Positions 35,733-48,492 of a DNA stretch of 64,000 nucleotides are shown here, in pieces. The number at the start of each line of letters is the position of its first letter. Position 1 is the first letter of the stretch. Both the position numbers and the translations under genes were made by a program. The notes beneath the pieces are model-generated. The model searched no databases. It saw nothing but the letters and a program-made list of their open reading frames with translations, and was not told the DNA's origin. Source of the stretch: Trifolium pratense (taxonomy: Eukaryota; Streptophyta; Magnoliopsida; Fabales; Fabaceae); the NCBI RefSeq assembly GCF_020283565.1, contig NC_060063.1, forward strand, positions 45,778,856 to 45,842,855, read 5' to 3'.

Positions 35733-38700
35733 ATGGGTTCATTTTGTGAAATGCATTCAAATTGTGAGGTTGAAAAATTAGTAAGTAGTGATGAAGTGAG
35801 TATTAATAGAAGTAGCATTGAGTATGCAGTCAAAGATTTGTTGTTGGGTTTGGGAGAAGATGTCAATAGAGAAGGCATTAGAAAGACACCATTTCGTGTT
35901 GCCAAGGCCTTCTTTGAAGGAACTAGAGGTAATTATTAAGTAACTATCTCCACTCTTTCTTTTTTTAAGCAAATTAATATATTAATTAAGTTATTAACGT
36001 CTAAAATTATTACTTAATTTGTGCAATGTTTGTTATGATCTTCTTTTCTTTTCTTTTTTGGTACATTTGTTATGATCTTCTTAATCTAGATACATGAACT
36101 TTACAATGAATCTAAAAAATAAACTTTCTCTTATATATAGGATCGGAGACAGTATTTAAACTAAACTTTTTCTTATAACAAAATAAAATTGCTTATAAAG
36201 ATCTCTCTATTTTTCTATTACTAATATTTTAAAAATATAAATATAATAATGTGATATTTTCTGGATCTCACTATTTAATATATATTTGAAATTATTCAAA
36301 ACTATAGGGAAAATGAAGAGAAAAAAAATAGAGGATTTCAACTCAATAACAATTTCGTACCAAAAAAAAATTATATGAGTTGGATTATGGACTATTAAAC
36401 TATTTAAACTATTAAAATCTCAACTCTCAACTGAGTCAAACAAAAATTAAACTCTCAACTATCAATTGAGTCAAACAAAAATTAACAATGATATTTAAAG
36501 CCAATAGGTTTAATTTAGTAGTAAAAAATTCGGATAATATCCTAGAAGTCGTGTATTCGATCTTCAGCTCCATTATAAATTTTTTATTTCAATTAAAATT
36601 TTCACTATATATAATATATAAGATTATTACACAAGAATAGATGGTAGACAGACAACAAACTGCGCTAAATTTTTCTGTTTAGCAATATCTAATATTTGAA
36701 AAACTACATTCACATACCGCCACACAATATTACTATCCATTATAAAAAAATAAATTAGCAATGACATACTGTCTTTCTATTGATTTTTGAACATTATCTT
36801 TCCCTATTACATCTGGAGAGGAGACTCGCATACATTTGTCCATGCTTGAAGCCCCTGCTTGCCACCCACCCCCCGTACACCGCCCATAGATCTGTCCCTG
36901 GTTGGCTGGCATGAAGGAAAAATCAGTGGTGAAGTTAGATATTTTTTTTATGAGGAGGTCAAATCTTAAAAAATAAAAAATTAATGAAATCTAAAAAAAA
37001 GAAATTAAATATTGTTTTTACAAAATATACTATTCTGTAACTTTATCTGGCAAAACAATAATGGATTTGGCATTTTTTTTCTTCTAGCAAAATTGTATAG
37101 TTATCATTTTGTTTTAAACTCAAAAAGTATTGTTGAAAATAAATCTTGCCTATCTAATAGATTTCAGATTCCACAATAGAGATCCTCAGTCATTATTAAT
37201 ATTAATTTCGGTAAAAAGTTACATATTTTTTTGGGTTACTATGATATTGGTACGAAGTTTCCACCGTCGCTAGCAATGACTAATCTCTGTCAGAGAACTT
37301 GTGGGGCACACAAGGTAGATTCTCCCCTCCCAACCGAATTTTCTTCATACGCATGAGCCAAAAATCAAACCCCCGACCACAAGCTTAAGAGAATCAAGAC
37401 TCTTATTACTTAGACCAATTCATTGTTGGTAAAACTTTGTATCTATATCATAATAATAAAATACTTTTTTAAAAAAGTTTAGAGGCTAAAATAAAGAAAT
37501 GGATTTTCAGCTGTCAAATAATAACTACATGGTGATCTTAGTCAGTCGATCTATTATAAAAGTTTTCTTTTATTTATCGAGCTTTAAAATTTACACCGTC
37601 TAATTTCAAATTTTCAATCATAGTTTGTGACGCACTTATTGGGTGATTGCGCGTTCCGATCCCTTCCCGCAAAGAATCCAGTTCCACCAAAATGACAATC
37701 ATCTTATATTTCTGGATTATTACCTTATTTTAATTAACATAAGACTTTGATCAAACAAGACATTGTGTTCAAGTGGTTAATGAACTCCCTAGGCCGAATC
37801 ATTAAGGAGAACTCGAGTTCAATTCTTTCTGAGAACAATTTTTTATCAGACTTTACTTACCTCGCGGTCGAACTCTGGATTACTGTGGCCCCTTCTCTTG
37901 GGCACCAGATGGTTAATACCAAACATAAGACTTTGATCCTTTTTCTTATAAAGTTCATCTTTGTTGTTAAAAAATTAAATCAATTAATTAACATAAAGGA
38001 TATTGACCATTTTCATGTAGGTTATAGGCAAAATGTGTTGAACATTATTGAAGGTGCATTATTCCCAGAAGAAGGCTTAGATAATACCAACAAAATTGGT
38101 CATGGAGGTGGAGTAGGTGGACTTGTATTTGTAAGAGATATTGATCTTTACTCCTATTGTGAATCTTGTTTACTACCCTTCCAAATCAAGTGTCATGTAG
38201 GGTACATCCCTTCAAACCAAAGGGTTGTTGGCTTAAGCAAACTTCCACGTGTGGCTGAAGCATTTGCAAAAAGACTTCAAGAGCCTCAACGTTTAGCAAA
38301 TGAAATTTGTTTAGCTTTGCATGAAGGGATACAGCCACAAGGTGTTGCTATCATACTTCAATGCACTCATATCCCTTTTCCTTATAAAGATTTTGATTCA
38401 AACCATAAAGGGTGGGTGAAGATTCTTGTTTCGTCAGGTTCCGGTGTTTTCGAGAACAAAAATGATGATATTTGGAGTGATTTATTTAGTCTTGTTAAGT
38501 TTAGAGGTATTGATAAGGACAAAATTGTCATCAAAGAATCATTAGAGGATCAATGTTCCAATTGGTGTCCTTCATTTAAGATTGAAGAAATTAAGTATAA
38601 TCCTATTATGGTTAATGCAGTTTCTACAATTATTAAATCTTTAGGTGAAGATTCAACAAGAAAAGAGCTTATAGAAACACCTAATAGATTTTTGAAATGG

Positions 38701-39171
38701 TTGATGAATTTTCAATATGCTAGTAACATTGATTTGAAGATGAATGATTCTATTTTCAATGGAGGTGTCAAAAGTACAATATGGTCAGAATTTAATGTGC
38801 CATTTTGGTCACAATGTGAACATCATTTGCTACCATTTTATGGTTTTGTTCATATTGGATACTATAATTCAAAAGGATGTAATCAAATTGGAAAATCACT
38901 TTTACAATCTATTGTTCATTTTTATGGTTTCAAACTTCAAGTGCAAGAAAGGCTTACAAAGCAAATTGCTGAAACTATTTCATCATTGGTTGGTGGAAAT
39001 GTGATAGTAGTTGTTGAGGCAAGTCACACTTGTATGATTTCTAGAGGAATTGAGAAGTTTGGAAGCAATACAGCTACTATTGCTGTTTTAGGACACTTTT
39101 CAACTGATCTTGCTGCAAGGACCAAATTCTTGGAGGGTATTCCAAGTGTTACATCTTTTGAAGGACAGTGA
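35733..39171 (+). CDS. GCH1: GTP cyclohydrolase I, plant two-module form, 2 exons
   Basis: Spliced CDS: 35733-35928 and 38021-39171, 1,347 nt (448 aa), with GT-AG junctions joined as GTRG/GYRQNV. The enzyme converts GTP to dihydroneopterin triphosphate, the first step of the pterin branch of folate synthesis, and is cytosolic in plants. Two GCH-I modules are fused head to tail. The N-terminal one (about 25-250) has CESC at 112-115 where zinc-site CEHH would be expected and QCTHIPF in place of the second zinc motif. The C-terminal one (about 265-448) has intact CEHH at 331-334 and HTCM near 401. Plant enzymes are known to need both modules because each lacks part of the active site. The length fits the family. 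The intron is long (2,092 bp) and carries repeats. There is no transit peptide. Confidence 0.96.
35929..38020 (+). other. Long intron of the GTP cyclohydrolase gene
   Basis: The intron is bounded by GAG/GTAATT and CATGTAG/GTTAT. It contains AT-rich sequence and B-box-like tRNA phrases (about 36548-36565). A segment at 37220-37450 with GC-rich phrases looks like an old transposon piece, and a SINE-like sequence lies at 37755-37935. The open frame that continues upstream of exon 2 from 37747 is SINE sequence, not coding. Confidence 0.7.
37755..37935 (+). repeat. SINE-like sequence in the GTP cyclohydrolase intron
   Basis: An A-box-like phrase, caagtggttaatgaactcc, is followed about 50 bases later by cgagttcaattctt, a B-box-type phrase. 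A body then follows (atcagactttacttacctcgcggtcg) of the kind seen in plant tRNA-derived SINEs. The boundaries are approximate. Confidence 0.5.
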
Positions 39172-39370
39172 TTAGTTTTGGTCACTTGCAACTATGCATC
39201 TATTTTGATCCAAGTATTTCTCTTATTTTCCAGTAGTAATAATGTTGTCTTTAATTGATATGTTTGTTTTATTTTTGATTGAAGATTGTAATATGGTGAA
39301 TTTGGTATTTGTATTATTTTGTCAACATGATGATGTTTGTAAACCATTCTTCTTTTATGTGTGAATTTCT

Positions 39371-40500
39371 ATTTCTTTTTTTGACACGAGCAAATTCAAT
39401 TCATTTCATCAATCAAAAGGTGTTATATACAAGTAGGTAACACATCAAACAAATGACGACTAGGTCAAGAAATGGCCGCCAGAGCAAGTGTATGGGCAAC
39501 CATATTCGTTTGCCGCTTAATAAGCTGCACCTTAAAGCTGGGATGTAAAGACAACAAACATTTAATTTTGGAAATCAAAAGAGCTAAATTCAGACATTCC
39601 AACACGGCTATGGTTAATTGAATCAACAACGTTTTTGGAATTGGTTTCAAACACAACATTTGTGATGCCTCTGTCTGCAAACTGTCTTGCTCAAACTGTT
39701 GTGTAATCCGGCATCCACATTGCATTTTAACCATCCCGAATTCAGTTTACACTATTGCTACATTGTTATATCGCGCTCTGAACCTGCATCGCGCGCTGTC
39801 TGCACTGCTTGCCATTCTCTCCACATACATTCAGACTTGATTCCTATCTGTTGGCCTGCTTCTTTTATGCTATTCCATACGCAATTATTACGATTATTCC
39901 AAAGAGACCATACCAACAACGCCATCCTTCCAGCCACATCTCTATCTTCCTTGCTGCACACATCCATAATCACTCCCTTCACAGTGGAAAACTGCTGTAA
40001 CCGAGGCAAAACAACAGCATCTAGGCCAGCCGCTGTCCACGCATGCATACTGTCGTTACAAGCAAATAGACAGTTCAAGCTCACAAACTGGACATACCTC
40101 TGGACATTTCACATGTCTCTCTTGTAAGCGAGCTCTTGTTGGTAAACACTCCCGACAAATGCGCCAAAGAAGGTGCTTGGATTTCGGTGCAGCAACATGT
40201 TATATCCGAATTTGACGCTATAGTTACCATGGCTATTCTCAAACCATACCAATTTGTTTTCCTCCACTACATCAAATAACGGGACAGCAAGGATACAGTT
40301 AGCTACCTCTGTCGGAAACAATGACATGACCTTGTTCCTATCCCAAGTGATTAACGGAAATATTATACGCACCTTGTCCTTGAGGTGAAGGCATCCACAA
40401 GCCAAGCCATCTTCCTTCTTAAGCGAAGGTTCATGCATAATATTAATGTTAGCCCCATTGCCTATCTTCCACCTACATCCATACATAAACTGACGTGATT
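39371..40500 (-). mobile_element. 5'-truncated LINE fragment (zf-RVT and RNase H-like parts)
   Basis: Minus-strand frames at 40486-40109, 40084-39758 and 39734-39465 read in order as the C-terminal part of a plant non-LTR retrotransposon. First comes WKIGNGANINI and the FPLITWD-NKV region, then a zinc-knuckle-type stretch with ALLVWSLWNNRNNCVW, then an RNase H-like end with IKRQTNMVAHTLALAA. Frame shifts and stops separate them, so it is dead. A short A-rich end (complement of ctttttttga at 39376-39384) marks the 3' tail. The reverse transcriptase core is absent. Confidence 0.8.
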
Positions 40501-40860
40501 TCCAAACACTACGCCGAGCTTAACTTGGATTACAACTAAAATATACTATCTCCAGTCTTGATCATAAGTAAAAAAATTAGTTAACTTTGCATTTATTAAG
40601 AAAAATTAGTTAAATCACGATCAATCATATATTCATATATCATCATGATATTAAAAGTAGTTACGATTAAAGACAAACAACTTAATGAGCTGACAATTAC
40701 AATTGGTGAATTTTAAATCTATAGACATGATCTTTAAAATTTCACATTTATGTGATCTCATAAACATCAAAATCATATTACTTGTGACCATCACTAGTAG
40801 TATACTACATAATACAAAGCGAGTGTAAATAGATAGATATATTTCTTTTCCATAAAGTCA
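40501..40860. other. Short spacer downstream of ABCC copy B
   Basis: AT-rich, with no gene. The phrases agtcttgatcataagtaaaaaaattagttaa and later ones resemble ordinary plant spacer. The final part (from about 40855) is the 3' flank of ABCC copy B and is homologous to 21640-21650. Confidence 0.5.
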
Positions 40861-40867
40861 GTATTCA

Positions 40868-43800
40868 TCATAGTGGCTGTTTGCTTATGTTTGTGAAGGA
40901 ATTCTTCTTGCAGCTAGACCAATACTCGGCTACCAGCTTAGAGAATGAAGAGTTGGTGTTCATTAGCTTTGAAGGCTCATCATATTCCACCAGTTTCCCT
41001 TTAATTATAACCAGCGAAAAATTGTGAGACAGGACCATAAGAAAACAAAAGTAAAGAAGAATAAGGAATTAACATACCATAAGATAGGACCATGACCATG
41101 TCACTGTCTATTACAGTTGGAATTCTGTGAGCAACGGTTATAACCGTGCATTCTGCAAATTCTTGTCTAATTACTCTTTGTAGAATGACATCTGTGGCAG
41201 AATCAATGGATGCAGTAGCTTCATCCAAAACTAGAATTCTGTTTCTCTTAAGTAGAACTCTTCCAAGACAAATTAATTGCCTTTCTCCCAAGCTCCAATT
41301 TCCACCTTCATCACTCACTGCAAAACTTATCAGAGTTAGACTTTCATAGCTTAATTATCGGGTGCAAAATCATATACTAAAACTAAATAATGTTGAAAGG
41401 ATGTTGCCAAATATTTACCTGAAGAATCCAAGAGACTTGGTAGCTTATCGATTGTTTCCTTAAGCTGACATTTCTCTACAACCTAAACATACAAATCAAA
41501 TATAAATATAATTAAACTGTTTTTTTTATTGAATAGCTCATATGAATTTCAACTCCCTTTACCTTCCATATTTCATCATCCGAGTACAGGCCTAGAGGGT
41601 CCGGGTTTGTCCTAATGCTGCCCTTGAAAAGTGTTGGTTCTTGAGGAATGATGCTTAGCTTTGTTCTCAAATCCTTCAACCCGATTGAGCATATGTTTAT
41701 CCCATCTATGAGAATATCACCTGTTGAAGGCTCAACTAAGCGAAACAAACCACTTATAAGTGTACTTTTTCCACTTCCGGTCCTACCAACAACTCCCACC
41801 CTACTCCCTTCATGAAATGTACAAGTGATTCCCTTAAGGACTAATGGAGCATTAGGACGATATCGAATCTGAAACCAACATAAAAATAGCTATCATACCA
41901 ATTTTTTCTCTATCTAGTTGTCGTGAATAAAGTAGGCAACAAATTTTAAAAAAAGATGTGGAAAATAATTATATGGATGCAAAATTACCTCTAAGCCTTG
42001 AAGATCAATCTTGCCCTTGGAAGGCCATGAAGATGGAGGTCGATTATTATCCACAATGGCAGCAGGCTCAGCTGGTATGTGAATGAATTGATTGATTCTT
42101 TCAACTGAGATAATATAGTTTGATAAGTTGGAAAACCATCTAGTCCAAAATACTTGGGCTCCTGTTAAGGTAAAAGCATAAGAAAAAGACAGTCCCACAA
42201 GGCCTGCATAGAAAAGGAGAGTTGCCAAAATTATTAGCTTGAACAAAATATATTATATTTGCAAAGATCTAAAATATATTATATTACTACCTGGGGATAC
42301 ATATCTCTGAGGAAGTAGAATAAGAAACAAAGCTGCGGAGATGACAGTTAAATTTTGAAGTGCTTCAACCCTTAGAATTACCCATTCCATTGTCACATTA
42401 GAGTGAAAAAACAGCGAAGCATCTGTGTCCACTAGTTTTAAGTAGTTTTTGAAAAATCTGTCTACCATGTTGAATGCTCTTACAGTAACCACTCCAAGTG
42501 ATGTCTCAGCTGCAAAATTCATTACTGGAGCTTTGGTTGTTCCATTGATCCGTACTAGTTCCCTTGCAGTGGCTTGATAATAATTCTATTAGAAGAAAAA
42601 CAAAGAGTGGAGATTAACAAGTTCTTAATCTAACCATGGAAAGAGAATGGTTAATCAAGAAAAAATTGGAAAATGGATAATAAACCTGAATGAATATTGA
42701 TGCAACCATTGCAGGAACAGCAATAATGAGAACTTGCCATGTGACTGAAGCCATTATACAAATAACCACCGCAATTTCAAGTGTTATAGATACTACAAAG
42801 GTGATGGAATAAGGTATATTGAAGTCCAAAATACTCAAATCTGATGAAGCCTGCATAAGAGAGAAAATATTGGTAAAATTATGGATGTTAATTAAAATAG
42901 TGATGAATGAGCAGAAGGAAAATATTGATATATTTTTTGTTATTGGGAATGAAAAAAACCTTACTCTAGTTAAAATCCTTCCTACAGGAGTTGAATCAAA
43001 GAAAAGCATCGGAGCATTGAAGATAGATGTAGTGAAGCTCGAGAAGAAAGCAGTAGAAGCTTTTAATCCCAAAAGTGCAGTTAAATAAGTTCTTGCATAT
43101 ATAAAAGCAGCACTAGCAAAAGAAATTAATGCATAAACTCCAATCAAGGTGACATTAGTTACTTTTGGAATTTTAATGGCTAAAGCAAGCCAATAGGATG
43201 ATGAAGTCTGCAATGCCAAAAAAACAGATTGTGTAAACACGATAAAAAACAACATGAATGACCCTTTGGAATAATCTATATAATTCCAGAATGATTTCCA
43301 TCCAACATTACCAATCACTTTTTCTTCTTCTTGTGTAAGCTGTGAACCAATTGGACCCTCGATACTAGAAATCTCTCCCTCATTTTCAGAACCATGAGAG
43401 TCTTGAGGATTAGACAAAACCTCATTTTCAGAACCTCTTTTATTTTCATGATCTTGATTCAAGTCAGTAATTGTATCTTTACGAGCGCTCACAAGTAGTT
43501 CAAAGGCTGTTCCAGCTATAAGGATATTCTCATAACTACCCGATTGAATAACTTTTCCACCTTCCATTACCTAGAGAATTTGATTTCATCATGTTAATGA
43601 TGTTGTTCAAATGTAATTTAATATAGGAATCCAAATGAAATGCTTTACCAATATATTATCAACTTCTGAAAGAAACTCCAATTGATGAGTAACTAGAACC
43701 ACCGTTTTCTCTCTTAAAGAAGTCATGACACAGTCCTGTGATGTTGTAGAAGCAGTTAGTTTGATACACCAAAATGAGGACAACAGTTTTATTATACTGC

Positions 43801-46800
43801 CTACATTCAAATAAGAAAGTTTTTCTTTCTTAATGTGACATTAATTATTCTTTCTCAATCTACCCTTTTATCTTGAACAATGCAAACTTAACTCTTATCA
43901 TTAATCAAATGATATTCAAAATAACATGGTGACTAATTCGCTTGTCGCCTAACAAATTCAACATCAAAGTTTTAAATGAAAAGACAGACTAGTAATTATA
44001 CTAGAGATAATGGCACTAAATCCAGATACACCTCTAGCCCGGGAATGAAAGGAATCAATTAACACTTGTGAATCACTTTAAAAAACCACATGCTCCCAAC
44101 CCCTATTGCTAGCCATCCGAATCGCTTCACCTTCAATGATAGACATTTTCGTATATTTCCAATTTGTTTGAGCCATAAGAAACTCACCACTACTATCTCT
44201 AACACAACAACCGGAAAATGTAATACTGAATTCCTCATGAAAACCTGCATTCACATTGCACTTTTACCACCCTTCTCTAGGCTTTTCCCATTTTTAATTA
44301 CCATGAATTATCTGCAACTGACCCACTGCATCAAGTGTGCATCATACCAATGTTTCCACAAATTAAGTGCATTAACTCCACTTTGTATGGGATCACACCT
44401 AATATTATTCCACACCATCTCATTCCTATTATGCCAAATATTCAATAGGACAACAGCTGGCCGGCCTGCTACATCCTGATCCTTCCTTCTGCACATATCA
44501 AAAACCAATTCTGCTGCTGAACCGAACTGAATGATACGCGTCTGCAGACCTGCCATATTCCAGAACTGTCTAGACCATCCACAATCGGAAAAAATATGCC
44601 AAACCGAACCAAACAATAGTAGGAAATACACAGGATAGATGTATTGTTTGACAAAAGGAACGTTGTAAACCGATCAACCAAACCAAATCGGTTAGTTTGG
44701 TTCCGTTTCATTTTTTAAAAACACAAAAAACTGAACCAAACGATAAAAATTTCATCGGTTCGGACACTTCTTTGACTAAAAAACTGTCCAAACCGAACCT
44801 TAGGCGGTGATAGGATTCTCCACAAACTATTCTACTCACCTTCAACACAGAACCTGCCAATGTGTATCATTTATCTCAAAATCCCTCCTTAAAGTCCCAG
44901 GTTCGATTCTCTCTGTTGCCAATTTGGGTGGGCTAATTTAGCTTCTTCAAAAAAAAAAAAAAACTCAAAATCATGTTTTATCCGAATTTAACCGAATAGC
45001 ACCCATTCCGGTCTTATACCCACATAATCTTATCCTCAAAATTATGTGTCTCATTTTTCTCAATCTACCATTAAACTAATATTGACTGCACTACTTTGAA
45101 GTCATTATATTCTCCAAACTAAGATAATTTTGTAAAAATTGCAACATTGACCTGTGGTTAATTACTCATCCATTTCTAGGGAAACACTTTGAAATGGAGG
45201 AGTAATTAACAAGATAAAATGATATTTGCTTACATTGAATAGTATTGAAGCTGTATGTGCATCAACTGCACTGAAAGGATCATCAAGGAGATATATATCG
45301 GCATCATTGTAGACTGCTCTAGCTAGTTGAATCCTTTGCTTTTGTCCTCCACTCAGGTTAATCCCTCTCTGACCTATTTCTGTAAGATCACCATGACTAA
45401 AATCATTGATATCCTTATCTAAGTCACAAGCTTTAATTGCTTTCTCATATCTTGTTTTGTCCATTGGCTTGCCAAAGAGTATATTATCTTGAACTGTTCC
45501 ACTTTGTATCCAAGAAGATTGGGAGACAAAAGCTAGTGTGCCACCTATATTAACCTGTTTTCCATTATAGTAAAATATCATGCGGTAAATTTTTTTGAAG
45601 AATACTGTGTTTATTCATATCAATTTTGCATGGTACAAAATAAATATGTTCTATTAGTAACTTACAGTTCCTGTAGTTTTAAGAATCTCTCCAAGTATTG
45701 CATACAGAAGTGAGGATTTTCCGGCTCCAACAGGTCCACAAACTGCTATTTTTTGTCCCTGTTTGATTTCTAAATTCACGTATATTAAAGTTGGAGAGAC
45801 AGATTCATGATCCCAAATGAAGTTTCCATCTTGAATTTCCACAGCATTAACTGAACATTGCTGTAAGTTTCTTTCATTATCATCATTGTTTAGTTCTTCA
45901 TCGAGCAAAAACTTATTAAGACGATCAAACGAAACCTTAACTTGAATCATAATGGATAGAGCCTCAGGGATCATCCTAACAGGTTCTCCCATGTTCCTCA
46001 CTGTTACAAGAATTGTGAAAATGGTTTCAGCATTTAAAGGTGCACTCTTTGAAACAACACATCCAACGAAAACAACAGCAGATATAACTGTAGGAGACAT
46101 CCAATAAAGAAATGATCCAAAAGCTTTTAGGATTTGTGCCTTAGACAACCATACAAACTCTTCATTGTGTAAAGACTCGACTAAGCTCTTGAATTTTTCT
46201 TCCCATGACTGTAACTTAATGATCTTCATACTATTCAGAATCTCCGAAGTTGACTGAAGACGTTTGTCCTGTGCAATCATAATGTGTGACTGACAATTTT
46301 TTAGGATCCTTGCAAATGGTACATTGAGAAGTCCAAATATAAGAAGAGGCACTAAGCCAGGAAGAGCACCAATACCTACGACACCAAAAAGGATAACAGT
46401 CGAAAGAACAATTTGCAATACAGAAGTCCATGCTGTATGAAACCACCATGGAAACTCTCCCATTCTATAAGCATCAACTGCAATGTAATTCACAAATTCA
46501 CCGGCAGAGTGTCTTGTCCTCGCCGAGCTAGAAAGCTTGAGCTGCTTTCGATAAATTGCTACCATCAGAGCTGATCTCATTTTCATTCCTGACCTCCTTG
46601 AGTTAAAAAACCAATGTCTTTGAGAAAAAGACTCAAACAACTTGGTGAGAATCAAAATACCAACTATAGAAAGACCTTCTTTTCGATCTACCTCAGTTTT
46701 ATTTGAGTAGTTAACAAAAGCATAGAGAATTAGAGGTGAAACTGCAACAGAAATAGTTCTGAGTAATGCATAAAATGCTATTAATATGTTTTCTTTTAAG

Positions 46801-47123
46801 TAAGTTCTAGCTATAGACCAAAGAACCAAACTCTTTGTATTGTTCCTCTCTCTAACAAGTGATTCCCAAGCATAAACAAATTTTTGATAGGTCTTGTTTG
46901 CTTCATCGTCAGAAGCAAGGGAAGGTATATCTTCAAGATCTAGTGGCTTTGAGTAACCTAAAATGAGTAAAGAATTAACCCAAGAGAAAATCAACTTGCT
47001 ATGAAAAGTAGCATGACCTAATCCTGTTTCTTTAGTTTCAATTTTTTGAGCTAATGGTGGCTCAGATAAACATTCTTGGACACTATGATTTTCTCTTGGC
47101 TCAGATAAAGTAGCTTGATCCAT
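40868..47123 (-). CDS. ABC transporter C family, copy B, lacking TMD0, with LINE-derived start
   Basis: Spliced CDS: 47123-45666, 45554-45234, 43735-43649, 43570-42965, 42850-42686, 42585-42291, 42203-41989, 41868-41563, 41482-41419, 41317-41078, 40998-40868. These total 3,888 nt (1,295 aa) without a stop or broken splice site. TMD1, NBD1 ([13 protein letters not shown]), TMD2 and NBD2 ([15 protein letters not shown]) are all present. Homology to copies A and C starts abruptly at HSVQEC, the equivalent of about residue 182 of copy A; TMD0 and part of L0 are gone. The preceding 12 residues ([12 protein letters not shown]) and the ATG come from LINE-like sequence. NBD2 has WSLGER where A and C have WSLGQR. 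Whether this is an expressed truncated pump or a pseudogene is open; the core frame looks maintained. Confidence 0.82.
44040..44720 (-). mobile_element. LINE fragment in ABCC copy B intron
   Basis: The minus-strand frames at 44711-44308 include [17 protein letters not shown] and [19 protein letters not shown], a zf-RVT-type region. The frame at 44250-44059 resembles the start of the RNase H domain of plant LINEs (EGEAI-like motif in diverged form). The same orientation and block order are seen at 39371-40500. It is frame-broken. Confidence 0.7.
44850..44964 (+). mobile_element. SINE 3' part
   Basis: It contains CCCAGGTTCGATTCTC, a good B box, followed by a body and a run of 13 A residues. 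The A-box half is weak, so the copy is either 5'-truncated or diverged. Confidence 0.6.
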
Positions 47124-47190
47124 CCTTCTGCATATATCAAAAATCCTGACTGCCTGACCACATATCGGAAAATATTAGCCATACTCAACA
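47088..47190 (-). mobile_element. LINE scrap fused to the 5' end of ABCC copy B
   Basis: Minus-strand sequence here matches the LINE at 44480-44600: tctgcatatatcaaaaa against tctgcacatatcaaaaa, gatccatcct against gatccttcct, and cacatatcggaaaatattagcca against cacaatcggaaaaaatatgcca, with an internal deletion. It supplies the ATG used in the copy B model. The junction with true ABCC sequence lies close to 47088. Confidence 0.7.
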
Positions 47191-47194
47191 AAAA

Positions 47195-48490
47195 GTCAAA
47201 GCCAACTAACAATATGAAACGAAACGAGATGAAGACATTGAACAATAAATATCTATTACTGTATATATGAAATAATTAAGAAATCATGATAGTTGTGAGA
47301 AACATAAATCAAATGGTGCAAAAAATCATGAATAATACAAACTATATATAGCTTGGACGAAGATATAAACAAAGTTACCTATTGAGTTGCCAAAGTTAAG
47401 ACATTTTTGAACCTTGCATTTGAATGGTTTGTGTTCCTCACCTCAGCAGAGTTGACTCTGAGAAGTGATTATTTATACTAACTTGTGAACAATATGCTCT
47501 TTGTATATAATAACAGAAAACACTCTCCAATTTGTTACATTACTACTGGTGAAATCTTATTTAATTCAATGTCTCTAAAACAACACATGCAGAAAACTTA
47601 AAGAAAGTGTAATTATATTCTTTATTTAAAAAAACAAAAACCAATAAATCCATAATAAAACTTTATCCAGTCATAGAATATAAGCAAACCAAAATAGATC
47701 TATATACTATGAAAGTCAACCAAATCTCACATGCCAGTAATGCATTCCTTGCACCACTGCAGGATCCAGCTGGGATCACTTTCAACACATTGAACCTCAC
47801 TGTCTCAAAGAGTGGTGTGGCATGCAATGGCCGATGGCGATAATTGTTGAAAGTGTAATTCATTTTCCGTTATGGTAGTTAGTAGTAGTCAGTTATTAAC
47901 TGTCACAGTGACAATTAGAATCTTTCTTTTGTATAAATAAGTGATAAGTGATGAAAGTAATAAATTGATACCTTCAAACTTCATGGTAAACATACATTGA
48001 CTTAATTTATTATTATTTAAAAAGCTCTAAACATACTTGATTGATATACTTGTTATATACATCATTAATAACTAAACTCAATGATGAGTCCACATGGACT
48101 GAGCAAGAGCATAACATGGAGATTCTCACACTACCATATGCAGACTGCATCCAACAAGTTGGATTCTTTCGATGCAGAAAATAGAAAGATACTCACTTTT
48201 GGTTGACTGACACATGAGATGGTGAACATGTTCACTTAACAAATGGGGGAAGTTTTAACTTATTATGCATTGAGTGAAAATATTAATAATGTTTGTACGG
48301 CTTTTTGGCAAGCTAAATGGCCATACTGAACTATTTCTGAGTGTGTTTGAATGGAAAAATATATCAAGATAAAGTAATGTTAAGTCTGGAAATCATAGTA
48401 GAATGAAAAAGCTAGAGTATTCAAGTCTCCATGAGCACTTTAAAAATAGCAGAATGTTATTTTTAATTGGACAAAAAGCAAAAGAATAAG
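47195..48490. other. Upstream of ABCC copy B; flank homology and duplicated unit
   Basis: No gene. 47720-47960 contains the first of three copies of a segment also found at 49384-49600 and 51440-51640. 47990-48125 is homologous to the 5' flank of copy A. 48300-48440 is a partial copy of 50220-50290 and 52160-52250. Confidence 0.6.
47720..47960. repeat. Repeated segment of unknown nature, copy 1 of 3
   Basis: The minus-strand sequence is shared with 49384-49600 and, in part, 51440-51640. It includes ctcactgtctc, gcaatggccgatggcgataatt, attcattttccgtta and taagtgatgaaagtaataaattg. A short conceptual reading, KVIPAGSCSGARNAL, is shared by the first two copies only and has no match I recognise. 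The segment travels with the U14 repeat units. Confidence 0.65.
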
Positions 48491-48492
48491 TT

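Larger units (their letters stand above)
43736..45233 (-). other. Transposon-filled intron of ABCC copy B
   Basis: The same intron is about 80-90 bp in copies A and C but about 1.5 kb here. It holds a LINE fragment, a block of cggttcgg-type repeats (about 44640-44800) and a SINE 3' part. The first bases after exon 4's acceptor still align with the short introns of A and C, so insertion explains the growth. Confidence 0.8.

Noticed and set aside
37747..38020. In-frame extension of GTP cyclohydrolase exon 2 upstream
   Set aside because: The sequence is SINE-like, the acceptor CATGTAG at 38020 is good, and splicing to 35928 restores the family's expected TRGYRQNV block.
39758..40486. Adjacent minus-strand and plus-strand frames that could be taken as genes
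   Set aside because: The minus-strand frames are pieces of a dead LINE and the plus-strand ones are their shadows.
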